Assembly: GCF_024166365.1 (NCBI RefSeq)
Contig: NC_064839.1
Span: 32,934,378-32,998,377, forward strand
Length of the DNA stretch: 64,000 nt
Direction of reading: 5' to 3'
Source: Elephas maximus indicus
Taxonomy: Eukaryota; Chordata; Mammalia; Proboscidea; Elephantidae
In this document: piece by piece, positions 1 through 11,488 of the stretch
Layout of the letters: each line of letters begins with the position of its first letter
Position numbering within the stretch: the stretch's first letter is position 1
Program-made: the position numbers and the translations under genes
Notes under the pieces: model-generated
Told to the model about the DNA's origin: nothing
Seen by the model: only the letters and a program-made list of their open reading frames with translations
The model's database searches: none

Positions 1-1169
1 TAAGACTTTAATTATAATCTGCTGCTGTTTGGTTTGTTTAGTGATTTTCCTGAACTAATTCTGTACAGTTTGTATTCTGAACTGTACACTGAAGTCTCTG
101 CTTGGTAGTAGTCAGCTAATGATTGCACAGATATTTCCTTAAATTCCTCGAACTCGTAAGTCTCTCAGCCTTTGTCAAGGGGCTCTACGTGTGCGTTGGA
201 CCCACTTTCAATACTCAGGCAAGCTGTTTACAACTGTGCCTTACCCTTCACTTCCTGCTTGCACACAGCCTCAAGGTCAGCTAGAGGTAAGAGCTCAGGG
301 CCTTCTGAGGTTTTTCCTGGGCTGTATGTGGCCTTCTAGAAATAAATATGCCAAAGTTACTCAAAGTTTTAAGTTTTTTGATTAGTTCCTGTTTGCCCCA
401 ACTTTTATCATCACCGCAGACAGCTTCAGTGTTAAACACCCCAGGGGAAAAGGCCATTTGCTTTAAGCAAGCTTTGAGTTAGAACAAATAAACGTAGCTT
501 TATGAGTCTTCCAGAAAACCACTAAACAGGTCAAATAATGACATTTATCCGAAAATTGAGTGTTAGGTGAGCTTCAACCCCGTTCTGCCTCCCCCAGTGG
601 CTGCTAGGCTGTTGGTTTTCACTGTGATTTTGGGACTATTGGCTCTCGAGGCTACCATATGGCTGGGAAAAGGGACATGCAACTAGAGCAAGCTAAAATG
701 CCACAAAGCTAACTGTTCTTACTGATATTTAACTGTTTATATCAAGTAAACATTCCCTAAATTTTTGTAACCCTTTAGCTAATTTGCAAAGTTCTCAAAA
801 ACTTGATTTTGACCATTTTTGCCAGTGTTCTCATTGCTCTTATGAAGGGGAGGATTTTTGGAGATCTTTCCTGCTCCAATTCTCCTGATGTCACCCCTCA
901 TGCTGGTTTTCAAGCTCAGTTTTCCTACCTTTCTGAAATGGCTGTTCCTCAAACTGTCCAACTCCTGGAGCCCATAGGATCCATCCACTACCTCCTCTTC
1001 CTGGAAGCCTTCCAGACTCCTGAGTCCTCTCCAGATAAGGCAGCCCCTGTCCTTCCAACTCTCACTGGGGCCTAACTCTGGGCTCTTGGCCAACCTGGCT
1101 GCCTCCCCTCCTTGGCTCTTATTTGCCCTGTGGTGGGGAGGAATGACCCTCATGGCTAGAGGGCCTCTA

Positions 1170-1325
1170 AAAACCAAAAACCAAACGCATTGCCACTGAG
1201 TCGATTCCAACTCATAGCGACTCTATAGGACTGAGTAAAACTGCCCCATAGAGTTTCCAAGGAGCAGCTGGTGGATTCAAACTGCCAGCCTTTTGTTGGT
1301 AGCCAAGATCTAAACCACTGTGCTG
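1170..1325 (-). mobile_element. AfroSINE
   Basis: On the minus strand this has the tRNA-like head, the body with the GGGGCAGTT-type motif, and the GAGTCG...ACTC tail followed by a T-rich run, seen on the plus strand as AACCAAAAACCAAA. It ends within the tRNA-like part and lacks a few 5' bases. Confidence 0.85.
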
Positions 1326-1493
1326 AAAAACACTAAGGTAGGGCAAAAGCCCAGTGATCCCAAAACCTACTGACCACACTACCCATGCTTGCTCTGGCCA
1401 ACTCTGAGTCCTAGACCTGGCTAATGTGGGCAGGGGAAGCACAGCCTCAGAGTCCTTCCCCTTCCCCAGGCCAAACTTTTGAGCCTGGGTACT

Positions 1494-1585
1494 GTCCCCA
1501 TTTCACAGATGACTAAGGTGAGACTCAGAGAGGGGTTCCACGTGACCAGGGCACACTGCAAGTTAGGGCTAGAACCTGGCCTTCT
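1494..1585 (-). repeat. MIR fragment
   Basis: The plus strand reads CCCCATTTCACAGATGA, then ACTCAGAGAGG and a degraded GTCACAC...AGTTAG. This is the reverse complement of the MIR core and tail. It is old and diverged. Confidence 0.6.
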
Positions 1586-2339
1586 GGCTCCAAGTGAGCC
1601 CCAGGGCTTCCCCAGGCCACACGGTTAAGCCTGGAGACTGGACCAGGTTGCATCGCCTGTGCCCTTGTCTCTGGTCATGAGGAAATTAACCACTAGGGGG
1701 CAACGTGCGTCAACAAATGCTCAGCCCCCTCTGGCCCTGGCCTCTAGATGCGGAGCGCCCAGGCATCTTGGTGTGGGTCACAGGCTGAGAGAGTCCAGGG
1801 CGGCAGTCCTGGGCCAAGACAGAGTACCTGGGTCAGAAGGAAGGCGGTGCAATCTGGGCCCACAGCCCTCTTCGCTTCCCCAGCGCGGAGCTCTCATGGA
1901 GGAAGAGACCAACGGCGACCTAGTCCCCGCCGCCCAAGCGTGAGGGGGGAGGGTAAGGCGTGACCCCCAGAAGCCTTGTCCTCACCGGGAACAAAACCCA
2001 CTGAAGGGCATAACCCGCTGGAGCCCTGGACTGTGGGCGTGACAGCGCGCCCCCATCATCCCTCCCTGCACCAGGGTCCCAGCATCAGTGTCAACCCCCA
2101 GCCCTCCTGCCCTGCCCCGCCCCGCCCAGCTCCAGGTCTCCTTAAGCCTCTCCCAGAGACTTGAATCAGCCAGAAAAAGAACAGCAGTCTCTCAGCGCCC
2201 TGGTTCCTGGCGCCCCCCACATCATGAATCCTGAGGACAAGTCGTACCGTCCTCAAAGTGACGGGCTGACACTCTGCTCCTCACAACTAAAACTCCAGAC
2301 CACCCCAGAAATCCCCCTTCTAGAGGTTTAGCTTAAGAG

Positions 2340-2720
2340 ACACAGGGTGTACCCGGCACAGTGTTAATTTCAGCGTTATTTACAATACAAAAACATTGGA
2401 AACAAGTGTCCAACAATAAGAGACTGGTTAGGTAAATTATGGCAGATCCATAAAACAGAATATGGGGAAGCCACTATGAGCCGTGTTGTGATGGGGTAAC
2501 CTTGAGATAAATTCAAGGTGAAGGAAAATCAGAACCCAATGCATTATTCACAGTCGGATTCCATTTTCACTAGTAGGTATCCATCTCCAGGTTACAGGAC
2601 TATGAACATTTTTCCCTTCTTCTTTTGTGTGCGTGTGTGTGTGTGTGTTTTCCACATACTCTATAATCAATATGTATTACTTTTACAATCAGAAAAAAAG
2701 GTTATTTTACCGTTAATTCT
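2340..2720 (+). repeat. Ancient L1-type LINE remnant
   Basis: The run ACTGGTTAGGTAAATTATGG...CCATAAAACAGAATATG resembles the 3' UTR region common to old L1M elements. Assignment to L1 is from memory of the family, and the subfamily is not determined. Confidence 0.45.
2627..2649 (+). repeat. (TG)n microsatellite
   Basis: Short, nearly pure TG run interrupted by one GC. Confidence 0.85.
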
Positions 2721-3149
2721 AAACATTTTCTTCTAAGTGAAAAGCAGTTAATTCAGACGCAAAATATGTCCTCAAATATCATGTTTTTTTAATGAAATAT
2801 TTTGCTTAAACATGGTTTTAAGTTCACTATATTCATGCAATAGAGACTTTTAAAATTAACTAAATTGCTTTTGAAGTCATTACTTTTGAACCCAGCAAAA
2901 CTGTTGTTGGAGGGTTGATTAATTCTATTCTTTTTTTACTTCCGAAATTATTCCTCCTCCCCAGGACATCTGTGCATATTTCTGGCCTCATAGTAATGAC
3001 CTGTCTCCCTGCCCTGACTACAAACCCTTCAGGCAGGGCCGGGTCTGCCTCACTTCGGTGGCCCCTGTGCCCAGCAGAGTCAAACCCAGAGCAGGTGGGT
3101 GGATGGGTGGATGAGTGAATGATGGCATGAGGGTGTGGGGAGTTTTCAG

Positions 3150-3425
3150 TGCCTTCAGGTGGTCACAGCCTCTCTACACCCCCAGCCTTTTCACATGCTG
3201 CTCCCCCGACATGGAGCCCCAGTCCCCTCCCTATTTGCCTGCCTAATTCTTCTAAATCCTTGAAGATCCACCTGGCCCATCCACCACACACACCTATCAC
3301 AATTAGCCATTCCCCTCTCCTTTTTCCCACAGACTTAACGCATCCTTTAACAGAGCCCTGATCACATGGTGCTGAGATGTTCGATGGGTTTGTCTCTCTC
3401 TCTCTAGGAATGTCTTGAGGACTGA
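3150..3425 (+). repeat. LINE2 fragment
   Basis: Pyrimidine-rich text with CCTTTTCACATGCTGCTCCC and a later TCCTTGAAGATCCACCTGG follows the order of the L2 3' region (cacttgctgttccc ... caggtctttgctcaaa). It is diverged. Confidence 0.45.
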
Positions 3426-3441
3426 TTCATCCCTAGGTCCC

Positions 3442-3845
3442 TGTCTTAGTTCTCTAGTGCTGCTATAACAGAAATACCACAAGTAGGTGGCTGTAACAAA
3501 CAAAAAATGTGTTTTCCTCACAGTTTAGGAGGCTAGAAGTCCAAATTCAGGATGCCAGCTTTAGGCTTTCTCTCTTTGTCTGCTCTGGGGACAGATCCTT
3601 GTTCCTTGGCAATTGGTGATCTCCGTCTGGCATGCAATCTATCTTCCCCTGGATCTCCTTGCTCTCTTCCTTGCTTAATCTGCTCCTTTTATATCTCAAA
3701 AGAGATTGGCTGAAGACACACCTATACTAATACTGTCTCATTAATAAAACAAAGAAAATTCATTCCTAAATGAGATTATAACCACAGGTATAAGGGTTAG
3801 GATTTACAACACATATTTGGAGGGGACACAATTCAATCCATAACA
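3442..3845 (-). mobile_element. Solo LTR, MaLR-like (copy A)
   Basis: The minus strand begins TGTTATGGATTGAATTGTGTCCCC and ends with ...AGAACTAAGACA, preceded by the AATAAA-like and CCACTTGTGGTATTTCTGTTA-type 3' portion. These are the ends of MLT1-like ERVL-MaLR LTRs. Flanking pentamers GTCCC (3437-3441) and CTCCC (3846-3850) agree at 4 of 5 bases, as expected for a 5-bp target duplication. No internal retroviral sequence is present. Confidence 0.75.
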
Positions 3846-4574
3846 CTCCCCATGCTTAAGACTTAATAATAATGACGTCAACAACAAAAAAACAATAATG
3901 ATAACCAACCAGGGCTTACTCTGGTCAAGTAAATGGATAGACGAGTGTTTGAGGGAATGAATGAATTCATGTGAATCAGTGTTAGCATGTTCTTCCACAT
4001 CCCTCAGAAAAGTTCAGGCTCACGATTGGAGGGCAAACTCTGAATACGACAGGGATTGAGCTGATTGGCTCCTCTCTCAGGTCTCTGCTCCTGTCCCTAA
4101 CCTCTCAAAGCCACTGCCCACTTCCCCAGCAAGCCTGACAGAGGTATCTCAGAGGGCGTGACTCTAGAGAAGTGTGTGCACCAGGCCTGGAGCCCCTTCT
4201 GTCTGGTACTGAAAGGAGGCAACAGAGAGGAAGGAGAAATGGGGAAAGATACGCAGGAAAGAAGGAGGATCAAGCAGAATTTGCACCCATCTCAAGATCA
4301 ATGTGCATGGTTAATTGCATAATTGACTGCAGATGTGATGGAACTCTGACTATGACAGTGAGCCCAGCACCCAAGGTCAAGAAACAGCAATCATCTCATC
4401 ATCATGCGTTCTTGCTTAAACTGACTTTTGCATCGGAAAATTCCAAGGGAAGCAAAAAGAATGAGAGGGGAGAAGAAAAAGAAGCATACAAATCCTATCC
4501 CCTGCTGCCCCACTTATCCAGAACTCATCCTAGAGGCATAACTCCAGGAACTTCAATCATCTGGAAACCAAACA

Positions 4575-4755
4575 TGAACCAAACCAAGCCCATTGCTGTC
4601 GAACCAATTCTGACTCATAGCAACCTTATAGGACAGAGTAGAGCCTCCCTATAGGGTTTCCAAGGCTGTAAAGATTTACAGAAGCAGATTGCCAGGTGGT
4701 CTCTCTCCCGAAGAGCGGCCAGTGGGTTAGAATCACCAACCCTTTGGTTGGCAGT
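4575..4755 (-). mobile_element. AfroSINE
   Basis: Plus-strand text CCCATTGCTGTCGAACCAATTC... through GAGTAGAGCC to the TTTGGTTGGCAG head region is an AfroSINE in reverse. It lacks its 5' end and abuts another copy. Confidence 0.85.
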
Positions 4756-4765
4756 GGCTACCTTT

Positions 4766-4984
4766 AACCAAAAACCAAAAAAAAATCCCATTGCCATCAA
4801 GTCAATTCTGATTCATAGAGACCCTGTAAGGACAAAGTGGGACTGCCCATAGAGTTTCCAAGACTGTAAATCTTTTATGGACACAGACTGCCACATCTTT
4901 CTCCTGCAGTGCACCTGGTGGGTTTGAACTGCCTACCTTTCAGTTAGCAGCCGAATGTTTAACCACTGCGCCATCAGGGCTCCT
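4766..4984 (-). mobile_element. AfroSINE, full length
   Basis: Runs from an A-rich stretch with ATCCCATTGCCATCAAGTC through TCTTTCTCCTGCAG to the complete head end AACCACTGCGCCATCAGGGC. It is head-to-tail with the preceding copy. Confidence 0.88.
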
Positions 4985-5220
4985 TAAGACAGGAACCAGA
5001 AACACATAAAAAGCCTCTATGGAACTGATCAGTACTCATCAGAGATGTCCAGGTTGTGAAAGCAAGGAGAGAATGAGCAGTGGTCACAGATGGGAAGAGT
5101 CTGAGGAGACACAAGAACTAGGGGCAACGTGGGACTCTGATTGGTTCCTGACACAGAAAAAAAGCATTAGGGAAAAAATGGGCACAGCCAAATAAGGTCT
5201 GTAGCTTGGATAATAGTACA

Positions 5221-5645
5221 GTTGTTGTTATTGTTACTTGCTGTTGAGTTGCCTCCAACTCATCGCAAAATGTTGAAATGTTGCCTGATCCTGCGCCATC
5301 CTCATGATCGTTGATATATTTGAGTCCACCGTTGTGGTTATGGTGTCAATCCATCTCATTCAGGGTTTCTCTCGTTTTTGTGGGCCCTCTACTTTACCAC
5401 ACATGATGTCTTTTCCTAGTGATTGGTCTTTCCTAATGACATATCCAAGGTAAGCAAGTCAAAGTCTTGCCATCCTCACTTCCAACGGACCTTCTAGTTG
5501 TAATTTCTTCTAAAACTGATTTGTTCATTCTTCTGACAGTCCACAGTACATTTAATATTCTTTGCTAACACCACAGTTCAACCGCATCAATTCTTCTGTC
5601 TTCAATAGTATTGCACCAACCTTAATTTCCTGGTGCTGATCATTG
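5221..5645 (-). mobile_element. RTE LINE 3' fragment
   Basis: On the minus strand this matches the 3' part of the RTE coding region seen at 28,150-28,560: the segments that read ...CATTTGAATTATGG-like, then GAGGACATCATG-like, GGGTCAACG-like and the terminal AACAACAACA. It is heavily diverged with frameshifts. Confidence 0.75.
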
Positions 5646-6669
5646 TGCTATGATTACGTACATTGTTAACATCAGGGGAAGCTGGGTAAAGAGTATATAT
5701 GTACTCTCTGTTCTATTTCTGCAGTTTTTCTGTAAGTCTAAAATTATCTTAAAATAAAAAGGGTGCTTTGTTTTGTTTTGTCTTTTATAGGACTTGGACA
5801 CAGCCAGCAACACCCTGATATGAAGTCATTCTCACCAAACCTGGTTTTGCGGTATTGTCTGAAAAATAGCTTATTTGTTTCACAATCATGGATGTTGTTC
5901 TCACAAGAAACTCATGGTTCTTCTGAGAAGCTTACAAGTATCAGATGGAAGGAGGAGGGGAGCTAGACGTGGCACTGAGGAGTGGCAGGGAGAGAGAAAT
6001 AACTATTACTTTGCAGTTTGGTGCCATAGAGTGCAAGGGCAGTCAACTCGTACATCTGAATAACCTCTGGAGGCAGCCCAGTCACTGATGTCTTTAGGAT
6101 CCCACTCCATTTGGGCGGCAAGTGTTCATGGACTCCTGAGCAAACCCCAGTGCTGGGGACAAAGCAGTGAGCAAGACATGGTTCCTGCCTTCCAAAGGCT
6201 CACAAATGGGGAGGTGAGTACACACACAAACACAAAGAAAATCTTACACCATTCCAATCATTTTGGAAAGTGAAGCGTGTTAGAGGACCCCAGATGTGGA
6301 AGCTATTAATTCGACCTGAGGGTCAATAATGTTGAAGAAGGAAGGGGATGAAGAACGGCTAACATTGGAGGGGGGTCATTCATGGCAGAAGGAAGAGCAC
6401 AGAGTTACAGCTGGAGAAAAGAAAGCTTGGTGACTAGAGCAGGGGGTTGAGGTGGAGAGTGAATGGAAGAGAACCTGCAGAGGTGGACCAAGACCAGATC
6501 AGAAATAACCTTGATGGTCATGCCACAGCGTGAACTTGGCTCTGTAGTAATGGGAAGCTATCAAAGGGCTGAAGCCAGGGTGCGACTTGATTTAAGGAAG
6601 CTCCCAGGGCTGCAGACTCCCTGGATGGTGCCAACAGTTAAAGTGCTGTTAACACCATAGATCTGCTTT

Positions 6670-6835
6670 GCCTGTTTTAAAAGTTTATATAAAGGAAATC
6701 ATACAGCGTCTAGCTTCTTTTGCTCAACCTTATGTTTGTAAGAATCCTCCGTGTTGTTTCGTGTAGTTGTAGTATGATCATTCTCCTTGCTATAGAATAT
6801 TCTGTCATGGGACTCTAGCACAATTTATTCTGGCA
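6670..6835. repeat. Ancient L1-type remnant
   Basis: AAAGGAAATCATACAG...TTTTGCTCAACCTTATG...TATAGAATATTCTG resembles the L1 segment with 'tggaatcatacagta ... tggctgaataatattcc'. It is diverged and the orientation is uncertain. Confidence 0.4.
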
Positions 6836-7164
6836 GGTCTCTCCATTCTCAGTCAAGAAAATAAAGGCGGTCATTGGATGCACAGGAGTGTTAGCCGCAT
6901 TAACTCTGTTAATGCGTTCCAGTGCTTGGGTTCAGAAGATGCCGATGTTATTTTTCGAAGGTTTCAAGTTAGACTTAACTGCAGCTTCTGAAAACTGTCA
7001 GTCTGGCAACTGACATTATTTTGATCACTAAAATCTATTTTCGTAACCAAAGATGTCTCAGTCCTGTGGCCAAGGGAGCAGAAAACAAAGAAAAGAGCCA
7101 TAAGGAATGTCTTTTTTCTCTCTTTTGCAAATAGACATTCAACATTTGTAAGCAACATTAATTG

Positions 7165-7290
7165 AGACTTTACAGTGTGTCAGAAACTGAACTAAATACT
7201 TCCTTTGCATGTACTATTTCATTTAACCCGGACAACAGCCCTTTGAAGTAGTTTTACTTTTATTGCTGTCATTGTTCAAGCTTTGTCTGC
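7165..7290 (-). repeat. MIR/L2-age fragment
   Basis: TTGAGACTTTACAGTGTGTCAG...ACTATTTCATTTAACCCGGACAACAGCCCT matches the reverse of the common 'gcactgtgctaagc...tctcatttaatcctcacaacaaccct' MIR text. Confidence 0.55.
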
Positions 7291-7384
7291 TTGCCCAGCC
7301 CTTCATCTCAGCATCTAGTGTAGCATTCAGTACAAACCAGGCACTCGATATTTTTTTTATTAAACAAGACAATAAATGAGTAAT

Positions 7385-7705
7385 AGCTGCTACTGTTTAT
7401 TGAGTTCTTAGTATATACCAGGCAGCCCTGAGTGACGCGAATGGTTAAGCATTGGGCTGCTACCCAAAAGACTGAAGGCTCAAGTCCACCCAGAGATACC
7501 TCAGACCAAAGGCCTTCCAAAAAAATCAGCCACTGAAAACACTATGGAGCACAGTTCTATGCTGACACACCTGAGGTCGCCATGAGTCGGAATCAACCCT
7601 ACAGCAACTGGTTTTTACTGGTATAGTATATACCAGACACTGTGCCAAATGTTTGTATTCATTATTCCATTTGATATTCCCAACAAACCTGTAAGGCAGC
7701 ATAGG
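7385..7705 (-). repeat. MIR/L2-age fragment split by an AfroSINE
   Basis: The motif TTTATTGAGTTCTTAGTATATACCAGGCA is interrupted at 7422 and resumes at 7624 with AGTATATACCAGACACTGTGCC. The two halves together read as one old repeat. Confidence 0.6.
7422..7623 (+). mobile_element. AfroSINE with target duplication
   Basis: Starts at GCAGCCCTGAGTGACGCG and ends ...GAGTCGGAATCAACC-type tail, flanked by AGTATATACCAG at 7410-7421 and 7625-7636. That gives a clean 12-bp duplication and shows insertion into a MIR-like element. Confidence 0.9.
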
Positions 7706-7819
7706 AGACACCTTCAGGGGTTTCTGCCCGGCACAAAAGTCCCCACTTTCTCTGAAAACTAGCCCCTGCTTATGCATATGTCCGCTTGCTGCCTGGTTGT
7801 TATATGACCCCACCCCTTT

Positions 7820-8575
7820 TGTCATGGATCGAATTGTGTCTCCCCAAAATGTGTCAACTTGGCTAGACCATGGTTCCCAGTATTGTGTGGTTGTCCTCCA
7901 TTTTTGTGATCTGATGTAATTATCTTCCATTTGTGATGTGCTGTAAACCCTAACCTCTATATGTTAATGGGAGCCATGGTGGTGCAATGGTTAAGAGCTA
8001 CGGCTTCTAACCAAAAGCTCAGCAGTTTGAATCTACCAGCCACTCCTTGGAAACCCTGTGGGGCATTTCCACTCTACCCTTTAAGGTCACTATTAGTCGG
8101 AAGTGACTAGAAGGCAACGGGTAGGGGTATATGTTAATGAGACAGGATCAGTGTGAAGTCATACCCTTACTTAAGTCACACCCTTACTCAAGTCACACCC
8201 TTTCTTGAGTCACAAGACTCAAGAGATAAAAAAAGAGAAAAGTGAGTGGAGAGGGGAGCGACCTTACTACCGCCAAGAAGGAAGAGCTGGGAACAGACTG
8301 TATTCTTTGGACCCAGGGTCCCTGAGCTGAGAACCTCCCAGACCCAGGGGAATATCGATTTCAAGACACATGGAGATCTCCAAGGAACACTGGACCCACC
8401 AATGTTGACAGGAGACAAGGACCTTCCCCCAGAGTCGACAGGGAAAGCATTCCCCTAGAGCAGGCACCCTGAATTCAGACTTCTAGCCTCCTAAACTGTG
8501 AAAGAATAAATTTCTGTTTGTTAAAGCCATCCACTTGTGGTATTTCTGTTATGGTAGCATTAGATAACTAAGACA
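7820..8575 (+). mobile_element. Solo LTR, MaLR-like (copy B)
   Basis: Begins TGTCATGGATCGAATTGTGTC and ends ...GATAACTAAGACA, with AATAAATTTCTGTTTGTTAAAG close to the 3' end. It is interrupted by an AfroSINE at 7970-8127. The flanks CCTTT (7815-7819) and CGTTT (8576-8580) match at 4 of 5 bases. It contains a short tandem run of AAGTCACACCCTTACT-like units at about 8157-8205. It is the same family as copies A and C. Confidence 0.78.
7970..8127 (+). mobile_element. AfroSINE nested in LTR copy B
   Basis: Head GGAGCCATGGTGGTGCAATGGTTAAG-like, B-box-like GCAGTTTGAATCTACC, and tail GTCACTATTAGTCGGAAGTGACTAG. It is flanked by an identical 12-bp duplication TATATGTTAATG at 7958-7969 and 8128-8139, so it is younger than the LTR. 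Confidence 0.93.
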
Positions 8576-8866
8576 CGTTTGGTCACAGTTTATTGGACCA
8601 AGGGTAGTACAGTTCATCCAATCAGATTCTCTCTTGGAATCTGGGCTTGTGGTTGAAAGATGGTTAGTTTTGCTTGTGGTTAGAGTTGAGGTATTGTGAT
8701 CTTACTCCCGAGCTGCAGTGCAGTCTTTCTTAAGGAAGTGCAGAGAAAGAAGGTCTTCAGGGGGAGAAAAAGCAAGTGACTGAGCAGGAAGGTGCAGAGA
8801 TAAGAGGCTGGGTTCCCGTCTGCTTCTCTGGTCCCTTCTCCAGGGCCTCAGGAAGCCCAAACTTGG

Positions 8867-9355
8867 TGTTATGGATTGAATTGTGTTCCCCAAAAAAGTG
8901 AGTCAACTTGGCTAGGCCATGATTCTCAGTACTGTGTGGTTGTCCACCCTTTTGTGATCTGATGTGATTATCCTACTTGTTGTAAATCCTAACTTCTATG
9001 ATGTTAATGAGGCAGGACTCAATCTACAGGATTAAGTTGTATATTGTGTCGATCTCTTTTGAGATATAAAAGAGAGAATCGAGAGAGAGAGGAGTGACCT
9101 CATACCACCAGGAAAGAAGCGCTGGGAGCAAAGCATGTCCTTTGGACCCAGGGGTCCCTGTGCTGAGAAGCTTCTAGACGAGGGGAAGACTGATGACAAG
9201 GATCTTCCCCCCAGAACTGATAAAGAAAGCCTTCCCCTAGAGCCGGTGCCCTGAATTCAGACTTCTAGCCTCTTAGACTGTGAGAGAATGAACTTGTTTT
9301 TTAATGCCATCCACTTGTGGTATTTCTGTTACAGCTGCACTAGATGACTAAGACA
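8867..9355 (+). mobile_element. Solo LTR, MaLR-like (copy C)
   Basis: Uninterrupted copy from TGTTATGGATTGAATTGTG to ...GATGACTAAGACA. It is bounded by a perfect 5-bp duplication CTTGG (8862-8866 and 9356-9360), which fits ERVL-MaLR integration. No coding remnant is present. Confidence 0.82.
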
Positions 9356-9454
9356 CTTGGGTACTAGTAAATTCTCCTTTTTTGCTTAAGATAGCTCAAG
9401 TTGGTTCCCAGTAGTTGCTGCCAAAAATTTCTAAACTAAGATAGGTAAATATTA

Positions 9455-9560
9455 TTTTTCTCATTCCACATATGAAGAAACTGAAGCTCAGGAAAAGTAA
9501 AGTGACTTGCCCAAGGTCACACACCTAGTGAGTGGCAAAGACTTAAACCAAACCCATCCA
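9455..9560 (-). repeat. MIR
   Basis: The plus strand carries GAAGAAACTGAAGCTCAGG...GTGACTTGCCCAAGGTCACACACCTAGTGAGTGGCA, the reverse of the MIR core. It is one of the best preserved MIRs here. Confidence 0.8.
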
Positions 9561-10721
9561 GCTCTGCAGCCTGAGCTGTCTCCCCTTCTTTCTGGTGTTC
9601 CTTAGTCCAGACCTGTGATATACCTGTCTTTCACACTGCTGCAAACTTTCTGAGGGTTGAGCCATGTCTGACTCACTGTTGGAGCTCTACCTGAACACTG
9701 TCAGGCATCACTTGCAGCTACCAGGTTGGAGATTTCACAGGGCCAGAAAAATCATCATGGCGTGACTGATAGGGAGGTAATAGGTTTTGTGGATGCGAAT
9801 TGTAGAGGCAGAAAAGTGGAGCACGGAAGTGAAACACTCCCGGGTAAGCTTGAAAACACGAAACCCTCTGAGCTCTCAGTAGACAGGAGGTCCAGAAGGA
9901 GCTACTTCCAGTATCACACGTTTCCCCTCTCCCCACCTCGGCTGCCACCTCAGACTTTGTGGGCCTTAGGATGGCCCCCACTCCCAGCCCCCCACCAAAG
10001 CAAAAATCAAAACCTCCTTTCATCTCTCCTTAGCACCACCAAGGCATATTCAAGGGAACATCTGGCAAAATCAGAGAGAAACAAGGGAAATCTTTGTTTG
10101 CAAACCTGGTGGGATAGGTTTCCCTCCCACAGCTCCCTTCTCTTTTAGAGATTGGTAGCGCTCTCAACCTCCAAGGCCTAGGCAACCTAGGGAGCTGGGT
10201 CCTTTATAATTCAAGGCCGGAAAGACGCTAGACACACTTTTGACATAATTTCATGTAAGAGGTATACTAGCAAGAAGGCAACCTTGTGAAAATGTCTGAT
10301 GGGTTTTTTAGACAAACATCCCACCTAGAGGCCAGACCACCCTGAAAGTCTTTCCCCATCTTCTCCTTCACCCTTAGTATCAGAAGATCCCCCAACAATG
10401 AAAATGTGAAGTTGGCCATCACTGAAGGGGTAGAAGTACATGTGGGAGAGCAAAGAGGTTAAAGGACAGAAGCATCATGGTTCAGTACAAGCTGAACAGG
10501 CCCAGGAAGCCCCTCCATTATCTTTACCTCATGGGCTGTGCTTGGGATGGATGGCAACACGGACACTGAAGAAAAGAACAGAAGGAACATTCCTCAGGAT
10601 TCCCTGTGGGGTAACACAGAGCACAATCTAGGGCAAGTTCTTACAGCCTGGACACCCAGGGGTTCTCGGGGCATCGCATTGTCCTGAGTCCACACTGTGT
10701 GATTTCCCTCCTGCCAACCTG

Positions 10722-10868
10722 CCTGCTCTTGGCCAGTCTGTCATAGTGACCCTATAGGTCAGAATAGAACTGCCCCATAGGGTTTCCAAGGAGCAGCTGG
10801 TGGATTCAAACTGCTGACCTTTTGGTTAGCAGCTGTAGCTCTTAACCACTTCACCACCAGGGCTATGG
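10722..10868 (-). mobile_element. AfroSINE
   Basis: Reverse copy from GTGACCCTATAGGTCAGAATAG through GGAGCAGCTGGTGGATTCAAAC to the head end CACCACCAGGGC. Confidence 0.88.
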
Positions 10869-10884
10869 GGCTCCCAGTCAAGTT

Positions 10885-11107
10885 AAAAAAAAAGAAAAAA
10901 ACCCCAAATGCATTGTCATGGACTTGGTTCTGACTCATGACAACCCCATGTGTTACCGAGTAGAACTGCTCCATGGAGTTTGCTTGGCTGTAACCTTTAT
11001 GGAAGCAGGTCACCAGACCTTTCTTCCATGGCATCAGTGGGTGGATGCAAACCACCAACCTTTAGGTTAGTACTCAAGCGCAAACTATTTGCACCATCTA
11101 AGGACCT
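10885..11107 (-). mobile_element. AfroSINE, longer subtype
   Basis: Reverse copy starting at an A-rich tail and containing GGCTGTAACCTTTATGGAAGCAGG. It ends GCACCATCTAAGGACCTCC, the head variant 'gagGTCCcTgGGTGGTGCAAA' used by one subfamily. Confidence 0.85.
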
Positions 11108-11111
11108 CCCC

Positions 11112-11278
11112 AAGCCCAGGTGCCACAGCGGTTAAGAGCTTGGCCTCGAACTAAAAGGTTGGCAGCTGGAATCCACCAGCTGCTCCTTGGAAACCCTGTG
11201 GGGCAACTCTGCTCTGGCCTATAGGGTCACTGTGGGTCTGAATCCACTGGATGGCAATGGGTTTGACTTTTTTTTTTA
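11112..11278 (+). mobile_element. AfroSINE
   Basis: Forward copy from AAGCCCAGGTGCCACAGCGG to GGCAATGGGTTTGAC and a T-run. It stands head-to-head with the copy on its left. Confidence 0.88.
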
Positions 11279-11289
11279 GGGACCTCCAG

Positions 11290-11378
11290 TTAAGTTGTTG
11301 CTGCGTGCCCTCAAGTTGATTCCAAATGACAGTGAGTGACACTATATGGCTGAGTACAACTGCCCCATAGAGTTCCCA
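11290..11378 (-). mobile_element. AfroSINE fragment
   Basis: Reverse tail and part of the body: TTGTTGCTGCGTGCCCTCAAG, then GAGTACAACTGCCCCATAGAG. The head is missing. Confidence 0.75.
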
Positions 11379-11385
11379 GTCAAAT

Positions 11386-11488
11386 AAACCAAAACGCATT
11401 GCCGTCGAGTCTGCTCCGACTCATAGCGGAAGACTGACCTCTTGGTTAGCAGCGTAGCTCTTAACCACTGCGCCACCAGGGTTTCCAT
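11386..11488 (-). mobile_element. AfroSINE with internal deletion
   Basis: Tail AACGCATTGCCGTCGAGTC joins directly to the head region TTGGTTAGCAGCGTAGCTC...GCGCCACCAGGG. About 60-70 bases of body are absent compared with neighbours. Confidence 0.8.
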
